Assembly (NCBI GenBank): GCA_965224285.1
Contig: OZ245043.1
Coordinates: 2,480,001 to 2,544,000 of the forward strand
Direction: 5' to 3'
DNA length: 64,000 bases
From: JAJCYK01 sp965224285
GTDB lineage: Bacteria > Bacteroidota > Bacteroidia > Cytophagales > Cyclobacteriaceae
The notes under the pieces: generated by a model
What the model saw: the letters and a program-made list of their open reading frames with translations, nothing else
What the model was told of the DNA's origin: nothing
Databases searched by the model: none
Shown: positions 35,607-43,593 of the stretch, in pieces
Layout: the number at the start of each line of letters is the position of its first letter
Numbering within the stretch: the stretch's first letter is position 1
Translations under genes and position numbers: made by a program

Positions 35607-36287
35607 ATGAGACTAAAAACTGTACTGGTATTTTTCGTGATGGCCGCATGCAGCTATGATGTGCCAAACTCAGTGGTAGTCCATGCATCAGGTTCTCTCC
35701 GATCATTAATATATGAGGGTGATCTCACTGGCAAGGTGGCTCTGGATAGTCTAGCCATAACCGGTAATTACGGCATTGGAGCCTTGGATTCATTAGGGGG
35801 TGAAATTTGGCTGGAGGACGGACGGATCTGGATAAGTAAGGTGGAAAATGGTTCCCCAAAAGTCATACAAGAACCGGGAGAAATGGCTGCACTGATGGTT
35901 TATTCAAGCATTGACAATTGGGAATCATTTGAAACCTCGGGAAATATTGAAGAAATAGTCCCGCATAAAGCCCGGCAGGCGGAGCTAAAGAGCCCGTTTC
36001 CATTTATAATAAAGGGAAAGTTCCCGGGATTAAAATATCATATCGTGCAATTCGAAATGGGTGAGGATGATTTAGCCAAACATCAGCAACATGCCTATCA
36101 CAGTAGTTTATCAAATGAAACGGTTACAATTTTAGGCTTCTATTCCGAACGGCATCAAGGAATTTTTACCCATCAAGGATCAAACTTCCATATGCATGTC
36201 AGAGATGATTCATTTAAGACCATGGGTCATCTGGAAGAGATACAAACCGGTAACCACTCGTACACTTTAATGCTACCTGTACCATGA
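35607..36287 (+). CDS. acetolactate-decarboxylase-like lipoprotein in the copper operon
   Basis: This is a 226-aa protein from the ATG at 35607; an upstream in-frame ATG lies inside cusA. MRLKTVLVFFVMAAC is a lipoprotein signal with Cys15. The rest matches the acetolactate decarboxylase (BudA) fold: YEGDLTGKVAL, NYGIGALDSLGGEIWLEDG, VTILGFYSERHQGI and FHMHVRDDSFKTMGHL. The three Zn-binding His are kept (His195, His197, His208) and the Glu after GG (Glu66) too. The position of the active-site Arg appears to be Lys (IIKGKF, near 136). The gene overlaps cusC by 4 bp. An envelope location in a copper operon argues against diacetyl metabolism and for metal binding or a related periplasmic role, which is inference. 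Confidence 0.8.
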   Translation: MRLKTVLVFFVMAACSYDVPNSVVVHASGSLRSLIYEGDLTGKVALDSLAITGNYGIGALDSLGGEIWLEDGRIWISKVENGSPKVIQEPGEMAALMVYSSIDNWESFETSGNIEEIVPHKARQAELKSPFPFIIKGKFPGLKYHIVQFEMGEDDLAKHQQHAYHSSLSNETVTILGFYSERHQGIFTHQGSNFHMHVRDDSFKTMGHLEEIQTGNHSYTLMLPVP

Positions 36288-37516
36288 AAAAATTATTGAT
36301 CTTATTGTGGTCTCTATCTACCCTGTATGCTAACGCTCAGGACCCGGTGGAACCTTACCTTTTGATAGCATCGGATAACAATCCTGGTCTGAAAGCCTCA
36401 TACAACGAATATCTGGCGGAGTTGGAAAAACTGCCTCAGGCCAAAGCACTACCCGATCCTCAATTAAATCTTGGGGTCTTTATTCAACCGGTAGAGACAC
36501 GGGTGGGCCCACAACAAGCCTCTGTAGGAATTACCCAGCAAATCCCCTGGTTTGGCACCTTAGGGGCTCAGGCAAAATTGGTTGAAGCCAAGGCTGAAAC
36601 CAGTTTGGTAGGGTACCAGGATATCAAGCTGAAGCTGTTCCGAGATGTTCGTCTGGCTTACAACGAGCTTTATTTCCTCCATGAAGCGGTAGAATTGACT
36701 AAAGAAAATCTTTCAGTACTCAATTCATTCAAAGAATTAGCAAGGGTAAATTTCGAAAGTGGGAAGACAGGCTTCGTGAATGTATTAAGAGTGGAAATGG
36801 AAGAACAAGAGTTGAAAGCGCGCTTAGCCAGTCTTATGGATGATTACAGTGCGGCCTATACTAATTTTGAAAACCTACTTAATCAACCTCTGGAAGCCCC
36901 TCCGGTTTTCCCGGATTCATTATATATTCTAAAGCCGTGGTGGCAAGATGGTAATATTGAGGATAGCATTCAAAGTGGAAATCAAAAGCTACAACGATTA
37001 AATACCATAGCTTCGGTAAAGGAACAGCAATTAGCGCTTACTGCACTTTCAGCCAAGCCCTCCTTTTCTTTAGGTTTCAACTATGTGAACATAGGAAAAA
37101 GGGAGGATATGGAATTTGCGGGTAATGGTACCGATGCCTGGATGTTTCCTCAAATTGGCATCAGGTTGCCCCTGTCTGGGAAAAAATATCAAGCTATGCA
37201 ACGGCAGGTGGGCTTGGAAAAGGAGGGTATTGCCTTCTATATCCAGGACGAAATCAATCGAATAGACTCCGAGGTAACGGAACTTCTAAATGACTATGGG
37301 GATGGGGAGCGCAGATTGGATTTATACCGCAGGCTGCATGATTTGGCTGACAGGTCACTATCCCTGCTTCAAACGGAGTTTACCACCGGCAAAGCTGATT
37401 TTGAGGAGGTATTACGCATGGAAAGAAAGCTGCTGAACTATCAGCTGGAGGCGGAAAGAGCGAGAGTGGATATGAACAATGCAGTTTATCAGATCAACTA
37501 TTTATTGGGAAAATGA
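36284..37516 (+). CDS. TolC-family outer-membrane factor of the Cus system (CusC-like)
   Basis: This 410-aa protein has a signal peptide (LLILLWSLSTLYANA) and OEP-type helical halves. YNEYLAELEKLPQAKALPDPQLNLGVFIQPVETR (residues 39-72) is typical of OMFs that partner CusA/CzcA in Bacteroidota; a Cys lipobox is absent. GKTGFVNVLRVEMEEQEL and GKADFEEVLRMERKLL are the equivalent turns of the two halves. It overlaps the genes on both sides by ATGA-type 4-bp junctions, so it is tightly coupled in the operon. It forms the outer-membrane exit duct for copper or silver. Confidence 0.88.
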   Translation: MKKLLILLWSLSTLYANAQDPVEPYLLIASDNNPGLKASYNEYLAELEKLPQAKALPDPQLNLGVFIQPVETRVGPQQASVGITQQIPWFGTLGAQAKLVEAKAETSLVGYQDIKLKLFRDVRLAYNELYFLHEAVELTKENLSVLNSFKELARVNFESGKTGFVNVLRVEMEEQELKARLASLMDDYSAAYTNFENLLNQPLEAPPVFPDSLYILKPWWQDGNIEDSIQSGNQKLQRLNTIASVKEQQLALTALSAKPSFSLGFNYVNIGKREDMEFAGNGTDAWMFPQIGIRLPLSGKKYQAMQRQVGLEKEGIAFYIQDEINRIDSEVTELLNDYGDGERRLDLYRRLHDLADRSLSLLQTEFTTGKADFEEVLRMERKLLNYQLEAERARVDMNNAVYQINYLLGK

Positions 37517-39228
37517 AGAAGCCAACTTTGAAACAATTGTTAACCGGTGCCGCTTTTTTGATAGTGGGGTTGCTCCTGGGCTGGATATTTTTTGCCAGCC
37601 CCAGAGGCAATAACCATCAAGGACACCAGCATGAAACCTTAGCAGAGGTGTGGACATGTTCCATGCACCCTCAAATCAGGGAATCCGAACCGGGGCGATG
37701 TCCTCTTTGCGCCATGGAGTTGGTACCGGTATCTACTCTGGATCAAGAGCAAGTAGCTGATGATGAAATTCAGTTGTCGGAAGCTGCTTTAAAACTGGCG
37801 GAAGTGGAAACCTTTGTGGTAGGACAATCCGGGGGCGAGAAAAAAATCTACCTGCCCGGTAAGATCGAAGCAGATGAGCGCAATATTGCCACGGTTACCG
37901 CTCACTTTAATGGCCGGGTGGAGCGATTGTTTGCCGATTTCACCGGTCAATATATTAGCCGGGGTCAGCGATTGGCGACCCTATATTCACCGGATCTGGT
38001 TACCGCTCAAAAGGAATTGTTCGAAGCCCTTAAATTCAGGGAGTCCAATCCTAGTTTTTACCAGGCTGCAATCCAAAAATTAAAGCTTTGGGAATTAACA
38101 GACAGTCAAATCGAAAATATTATCAGTACCGGCGAGCCTCAGTATAATTTTAACGTTTACGCACCCAGGTCCGGCACCATACTCAGCCGGAAAATTGCTG
38201 AAGGTGAGCATGTAATGGAGGGTCAGGTATTATTTGAAATTGCCGACCTGGGTAAACTATGGGTGGTTTTTAATGCCTATGAAAATGATCTGCGATGGAT
38301 AAACCGGGGCGATTCCATCAGCTTTGAGGTGCAATCGCTTCCCGGCCAACAATTTAATAGTGTGATCACATTTGTTGATCCAGTAGTGGATAATGAAACT
38401 CGTACTACCTCCATCAGAACTGAGGTCAACAACGCCCAAGGTCAATTAAAACCGGAAATGTTTGTGGAGGGCACTGTTTCCAGCTCACTGAATGAGGGGC
38501 CTCAGACTCTCACTATCCCTAAAACAGCTATCTTATGGACTGGTAAGCGGGCGGTAGTCTATGTAAAACAACCAAATAAATCCATACCAACCTTCCAATT
38601 CCGGGAAGTAGTATTGGGTACTGAAGCCGGCGATTTCTACACCGTAAGTAGTGGCTTGTCTCCAGGTGAAGAGATAGCGGTAAATGGTGTATTTAAGATC
38701 GATGCGGCAGCACAACTGCAGGGGAAAACTTCAATGATGAATCCTAAATCATCTCAACAAGACCGGGAGAATAGTGCAAGAAATCCCCATAAGCATTCCG
38801 CAAACTCAGAAACGGAAAGCCCCGAAGGGAATATACAAATAGCGCTGCAAGAGTTTTATTCAGGATACCTGCCCATTAAAAATGCTCTGGTGAAGTCGGA
38901 TCTCAAGGTGGCAAAAAATGAGGCTAGAAAATTGCTGCAGAATTCTCCGGATCACCCGGATAGCTTCAATGACCTCCATCAGCATTTAAACCGGATAGCA
39001 TCGAGTGGCGGCTTATCAGCAGCCAGAGTTGCCCTGGCTGATCTGAGTGATGGCATTTATAAATTGCTAAACGAACACCAGGTAGAAACCGGGGCTTATC
39101 GTATCTTTTGTCCAATGGCCTTCGATTTTAAAGGAGCCTATTGGTTGAGCGACTCTCCGGAAATCCTCAACCCCTATTTTGGAGAAGAGATGTTGTCATG
39201 TGGAACTGTCGAGGAAAGATTAAACTAA
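37513..39228 (+). CDS. cusB: Cus-type periplasmic adaptor with metal-binding domains at both ends
   Basis: This 571-aa adaptor has an N-terminal TM (about residues 9-28). A small heavy-metal-binding domain follows with WTCSMHPQIRE and RCPLCAMELVPV (Cys49, Met51, His52, Cys63, Cys66, Met68). The adaptor core comes next (YLPGKIEADERNIATVTA, FNVYAPRSGTILSRK, beta-barrel and membrane-proximal parts to about 415). After a His- and Ser-rich linker the last 135 residues form a DUF3347-type domain ending YRIFCPMAFDFKGAYW and LNPYFGEEMLSCG, with Cys and Met as possible ligands. The two metal-binding modules could load the CusA pump, as CusF does in E. coli. Confidence 0.9.
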   Translation: MKKPTLKQLLTGAAFLIVGLLLGWIFFASPRGNNHQGHQHETLAEVWTCSMHPQIRESEPGRCPLCAMELVPVSTLDQEQVADDEIQLSEAALKLAEVETFVVGQSGGEKKIYLPGKIEADERNIATVTAHFNGRVERLFADFTGQYISRGQRLATLYSPDLVTAQKELFEALKFRESNPSFYQAAIQKLKLWELTDSQIENIISTGEPQYNFNVYAPRSGTILSRKIAEGEHVMEGQVLFEIADLGKLWVVFNAYENDLRWINRGDSISFEVQSLPGQQFNSVITFVDPVVDNETRTTSIRTEVNNAQGQLKPEMFVEGTVSSSLNEGPQTLTIPKTAILWTGKRAVVYVKQPNKSIPTFQFREVVLGTEAGDFYTVSSGLSPGEEIAVNGVFKIDAAAQLQGKTSMMNPKSSQQDRENSARNPHKHSANSETESPEGNIQIALQEFYSGYLPIKNALVKSDLKVAKNEARKLLQNSPDHPDSFNDLHQHLNRIASSGGLSAARVALADLSDGIYKLLNEHQVETGAYRIFCPMAFDFKGAYWLSDSPEILNPYFGEEMLSCGTVEERLN

Positions 39229-41277
39229 ATGAGCAAAAGGCGAGAACATCATCAATCGTATAACCACGGGCATAGTAACAACTCAGCCTATAATCATGAA
39301 AGTCACCATCAGAATAATGGTGGTCATCACCATCACCATCGGCATATGATTGAGGACTTCAAAAAAAGGTTCTTTATTTCAACTGCATTATCAATCCCGG
39401 TGCTGTTATTCTCTCGAATGATACAGGAACTTCTGGGATTTGAAATCAAGTTCCCGGGTATGGAACTAGTGGCTGCTCTGTTGTCTACCGTGATCTTCTT
39501 ATATGGGGGTTGGCCATTCTTAAAAGGGCTTAACCAAGAGCTGGCCAAAGGGCGACCTGGCATGATGACCCTTATCGGAATCGCCATTTCTGTAGCCTGG
39601 ATTTACAGTACTGCGGTGGTCCTAGGGTTGCCAGGTAAAGTATTTTACTGGGAGTTGGTTACCCTGATCGATATCATGCTGTTAGGTCACTGGTTAGAAA
39701 TGAGGTCAATCATGGGTGCCTCCAAGGCTCTGGAAAAATTAGCAGCATTAATGCCCTCCGAAGCTCATTTGATCAAAGGTGATGAAATAATGGAAATTAA
39801 GGTCCAGGAATTGAAAGCCGAAGATCGAATCCTGATTAAACCTGGTGAAAAGGTGCCAGCCGATGGACGAATTGTGGAAGGTAGTACCGAGGTGGATGAA
39901 AGCGCCCTTACCGGCGAAAGTCTTCCGGTCGCTAAAAAGATTGGAGATAAGGTAATTGGAGGATCGATAAATACCGACGGAAGCATCACGGTAGAAGTGG
40001 AAGCATCAGGGTCCCAAAGCTATCTCAACCGGGTGATTACTTTAGTGGAGGAGGCTCAAGATTCAAAGTCGCACACCCAACATCTGGCAGACAGGGCGGC
40101 TGGATGGTTGGTATACATTGCCATAGGGGTGGGTTTAATCACCTTCTTGGTATGGTGGATATTCACCGGGGAAGATTTAAACTTTGCCCTGGAACGGGCA
40201 GTCACCGTAATGATTATAACCTGTCCCCATGCGTTGGGTCTGGCCATCCCACTGGTGGCAGCTATTTCCACCGGATTATCGGCTAAAAATGGTCTACTGA
40301 TCAGAAATCGTACAGCTTTTGAGAATAGCCGTAAGATAACTTCAATGATCTTTGATAAAACTGGAACCCTAACCTCAGGCGATTTCAAAGTTCAAAAAAT
40401 TGTCTCCTTAAGTGAGGATCTGAACGAAGAAGATATACTAAGATTTGCAGCAGCGCTGGAACAAAACTCCGAGCACCCCATAGCACGTGGTATCCTACGG
40501 GCCGCTGAAAAGCAAGAATTGAAACCTCCTTACAGCAGTGAGTTCCAATCTCATACCGGCAAAGGAGTTTCAGCTGTCATTAATGAACAACGGTACCATT
40601 TGGCCAGCCCAGGGTACGTCAAAGAGCATAATATGGATATTCCTTATAGCACTATGGAAGAAACCGAAACTGTGGTTTTTCTTGTGGCCGGCCGCAAGTT
40701 ACTTGGATATATTTCGCTGGAAGACGAGTTACGTGAAGAAAGCAAATCGGCTGTTGCAACTTTGAAAAACCAGGACATTGAAGTGCTAATGGCTACCGGG
40801 GATAATGAAAAAACTGCTAGGAAAGTTGCTGAAAGACTGGAATTGGACGGATACTACAGCGAAGTGTTACCCCATCAGAAAGCCGACCTAGTTAAAAAAC
40901 TACAATCCGAAGGCAAATTTGTAGCCATGACCGGAGATGGGGTTAATGATGCGCCTGCTTTGGCCACAGCAGATGTAGGTATCGCAGTGGGATCCGGGAC
41001 AGACATTGCGGCTGAAACAGCAGATATTATCCTGACGGAAAGCAGTCCCAGGGATATCACTGACTTGATTTTATTTGGCAAGGCCACTTACCGAAAAATG
41101 GTTCAAAATTTAATCTGGGCTACCGGCTATAATATAGTGGCTATACCCCTGGCTGCCGGAGTGCTACATCGGTGGGGTATCATGATCAATCCGGCCTTGG
41201 GAGCAGTACTCATGAGCTTGAGCACTATAATCTGTGCCTTAAATGCCCAACTGCTGCGACTTCATTTGAAAAAATAA
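39229..41277 (+). CDS. copB: copper/silver P1B-type ATPase, CopB-like with His-rich N-terminus
   Basis: This 682-aa P-type ATPase starts on the base after the cusB stop. The first 39 residues hold 13 His (ending GGHHHHHRH) in place of a CxxC domain. The TM metal motif is CPH (residues 332-334), not CPC, and the last TM pair carries WATGYNIVAIPLAAG and VLMSLSTIICALNA (MSxST). These features place it in the P1B-3 (CopB) group. DKTGTLT (Asp376 phosphorylated), TGES, a HP motif (SEHPIARGIL) and MTGDGVNDAPAL complete a functional ATPase. It moves Cu or Ag from cytoplasm to periplasm, where the RND system can take it out. Confidence 0.93.
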   Translation: MSKRREHHQSYNHGHSNNSAYNHESHHQNNGGHHHHHRHMIEDFKKRFFISTALSIPVLLFSRMIQELLGFEIKFPGMELVAALLSTVIFLYGGWPFLKGLNQELAKGRPGMMTLIGIAISVAWIYSTAVVLGLPGKVFYWELVTLIDIMLLGHWLEMRSIMGASKALEKLAALMPSEAHLIKGDEIMEIKVQELKAEDRILIKPGEKVPADGRIVEGSTEVDESALTGESLPVAKKIGDKVIGGSINTDGSITVEVEASGSQSYLNRVITLVEEAQDSKSHTQHLADRAAGWLVYIAIGVGLITFLVWWIFTGEDLNFALERAVTVMIITCPHALGLAIPLVAAISTGLSAKNGLLIRNRTAFENSRKITSMIFDKTGTLTSGDFKVQKIVSLSEDLNEEDILRFAAALEQNSEHPIARGILRAAEKQELKPPYSSEFQSHTGKGVSAVINEQRYHLASPGYVKEHNMDIPYSTMEETETVVFLVAGRKLLGYISLEDELREESKSAVATLKNQDIEVLMATGDNEKTARKVAERLELDGYYSEVLPHQKADLVKKLQSEGKFVAMTGDGVNDAPALATADVGIAVGSGTDIAAETADIILTESSPRDITDLILFGKATYRKMVQNLIWATGYNIVAIPLAAGVLHRWGIMINPALGAVLMSLSTIICALNAQLLRLHLKK

Positions 41278-41369
41278 TATAAAATGTATTCTATGCAACT
41301 GGTAATCAGCAAATCCTATCATCTTCAAAGTAGTGTGCACCGATAAATTGATATCACTTGGGTAGAAAA

Positions 41370-42701
41370 CTAAAGGGAAAGTTTCCAACCATTGTGGTAT
41401 TTAGCCTGCATCATCCGTTGAGCTTCGCTGTCGTCCTTAAAAGAATAAACGTCCGAATCCCAGTAGACTTTACGTCCCAGCCGGCAAGCAATATTGCCCA
41501 GGTGAGCAACCACCGCAACATGACTGCCGATATCCACCGGGCAAATAGGTGGGTGCCGGGATTTGATGCTTTCAATAAAGTTACGGGCATGCTCTGTTCG
41601 AGGATCGCCCTGCCGAGCCTGATAGGGCATTTTCTCCATCACATAATGCTGATATCCATCTTCTCCCTGTTTGGTCACCGGCAGAACCTCCCAGCCCCGG
41701 CGATCGATGATCATGCGACCTTGTTCCCCTACAAACTCTATACCGTGACCTTTGCCATAAGGCCCTTCCTGATTGATCATATTGTGTTCCCAGACCATAA
41801 CGAAGTCGTCAAACTCGTAGATGGAACTCATGGTATCAGGCGTTTCCATATCGCTGTTAGGATCAGCCAGTTTTCCGCCTGATGCCATTACCGAATTGGG
41901 TGCCGTAGCCCCCATTCCCATCAGCACCATATCAATCAGGTGCACTCCCCAATCAGTCATCTTACCCCCTGCATAATCCCAATACCAACGGAAGGATCCG
42001 TGGAAGCGGTTTTCATTGAATGGTCGTTCGGGCGCAGGGCCCAGCCACATTTTGTAGTCCACTTCCGGTGGTGGTGTCTGATCAGGTTTTGGCTGTACAA
42101 TACGGGAAGGGCCGCTGTGATTCCAGGCACGGACGAAATTTACCCGCCCCAGCTTTCCCTCGCTTACTAGTTGCATGGCAAATTGCCAGTGTTCACTACT
42201 GCGCTGCTGCTGCCCTACCTGTACAATACGATGGTATTTCTTTGCCGCTTGCGCTATTACCTGACATTCTTCAATAGAGTTAGCCAGCGGTTTTTCAACA
42301 TATACATCTAGTCCGGCTTCGCAGGCGTAAATGGTTTGCAAAGTGTGCCAATGGTCAGGTGTACCCAAAATTACCGCATCCAAATCAGGGTGTTCATATA
42401 GTTCACGGAAGTCGGTATACATCTGGGGACGCTTGCCGGTGATCTTCTCGGTGTCGCTTACCCGTTCATCCAGTACTCGCTGGTCTACATCACAGAGCGC
42501 CACACAGTTGACACCAGGCACCTGTAAGTGAGAGCGAAGATTAGCCCATCCGATGTTGCGCACTCCGACCACAGCAATATTCACCTGATCGCTGGGCGGC
42601 AAAGGGAATCGGGATTGAGCATTGAGCATGTTTGGGGCGGCTAAAGCAGCGGCTGCGCCGGTGCCTAGCTTGGTAAGGAATCTTCTTCGGGAAGTCTTCA
42701 T
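41370..42701 (-). CDS. Tat-exported Gfo/Idh/MocA-family oxidoreductase
   Basis: This is a 443-aa protein from the ATG at 42701; the ATG at 42737 would add 12 residues before the Tat signal. The signal reads MKTSRRRFLTK with a following Ala-rich h-region and LNAQ cleavage site. The Rossmann fold starts VNIAVVGVRNIGWANLRSHL, and YVEKPLANS (the EKP motif) and WYWDYAGGKMTDWGVHLIDM are the classic middle elements. Members use tightly bound NAD(P) to oxidise or reduce sugars and derivatives, and Tat export means cofactor is bound before export. It stands alone, convergent with copB, and its substrate is unknown. Confidence 0.92.
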   Translation of the reverse strand: MKTSRRRFLTKLGTGAAAALAAPNMLNAQSRFPLPPSDQVNIAVVGVRNIGWANLRSHLQVPGVNCVALCDVDQRVLDERVSDTEKITGKRPQMYTDFRELYEHPDLDAVILGTPDHWHTLQTIYACEAGLDVYVEKPLANSIEECQVIAQAAKKYHRIVQVGQQQRSSEHWQFAMQLVSEGKLGRVNFVRAWNHSGPSRIVQPKPDQTPPPEVDYKMWLGPAPERPFNENRFHGSFRWYWDYAGGKMTDWGVHLIDMVLMGMGATAPNSVMASGGKLADPNSDMETPDTMSSIYEFDDFVMVWEHNMINQEGPYGKGHGIEFVGEQGRMIIDRRGWEVLPVTKQGEDGYQHYVMEKMPYQARQGDPRTEHARNFIESIKSRHPPICPVDIGSHVAVVAHLGNIACRLGRKVYWDSDVYSFKDDSEAQRMMQAKYHNGWKLSL

Positions 42702-42879
42702 ACTACGGGTTTGATGGATTTTAAGATACAAAATCAATCTCTTAAAACCATTTTGACCGATGGGCTCACTAGATCAACTTTCAAGTAATTCCAGGCTGCT
42801 AGGCATAAACCTGAATCTGTATGTACAAGTTAAAAAGTAAATAATCAAGCTATTTTTAAAGATCTACCACATACCTAAA

Positions 42880-43575
42880 TCAGGGAGAAGCTGACGTGCT
42901 GACCACCTCCTCATCTGAAATTATGGCGCCATCAACCAGTTCAACAATACGTTTGCCAAAGCGAGCATTTTCCATAGAATGGGTCACTTGAATAATGGTC
43001 ATTCCCTCTTCATTTAACTTTTGCAGGATGCCCATTATCATTCTTCCCTGTTCGGTATGTAGGTTGCCGGTGGGTTCGTCGGCCAACAATAGCTTAGGGG
43101 TAGCCACAATAGCCCTGGCCACGCCAACTAACTGTTGCTGCCCACCAGATAACTGTTCTGGGAATAGGTCCTTTTTCGCTACTATTTGAAAGCGGTCCAG
43201 AATATCCGCCACCATGCTTTTTCGTTCCTTTCGCGGTACTCCTTTATAGAGTAGTGGGGTCTCGATATTTTCATATACTGTCAGATCATCAATCAAATGA
43301 TAGGCCTGAAAAATGAATCCAATGTGGTGCTTATGCAGTTCAGACCGTTTACGCTCCTTTATGTTGTGCACTAATTCGTCCATGAAGCGATATTCACCAG
43401 CTGAAGGTTGATCCAGAAGTCCGATGATATTGAGCAAGGTTGATTTGCCTGCTCCGCTGGGTCCCATAATTGAAACGAATTCCCTTTCTGATACTTGTAA
43501 GTCAATACCTTTCAATACGAATGTCCGGCTAAATCTTGAGCTATAATATTTGTCTATATTTTTAAGTTCTATCAT
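42880..43575 (-). CDS. MacB-like ABC ATPase with altered signature
   Basis: This 231-aa ATPase has Walker A GPSGAGKST, Q-loop GFIFQAYHLID and Walker B LLLADEPTGN. The signature reads LSGGQQQLVGVARA where the family has QQQRVAIARA, and the D-loop region reads GNLHTEQG rather than GNLDS. Catalytic Glu and switch His (VTHSMENA) are present. It lies 18 bp downstream of the last of three permease genes and is the second ATPase of the locus, the first (51072-51761) being canonical. It probably energises one or more of the neighbouring permeases. Confidence 0.9.
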   Translation of the reverse strand: MIELKNIDKYYSSRFSRTFVLKGIDLQVSEREFVSIMGPSGAGKSTLLNIIGLLDQPSAGEYRFMDELVHNIKERKRSELHKHHIGFIFQAYHLIDDLTVYENIETPLLYKGVPRKERKSMVADILDRFQIVAKKDLFPEQLSGGQQQLVGVARAIVATPKLLLADEPTGNLHTEQGRMIMGILQKLNEEGMTIIQVTHSMENARFGKRIVELVDGAIISDEEVVSTSASP

Positions 43576-43593
43576 ATTCCCTCATTCTTATAT

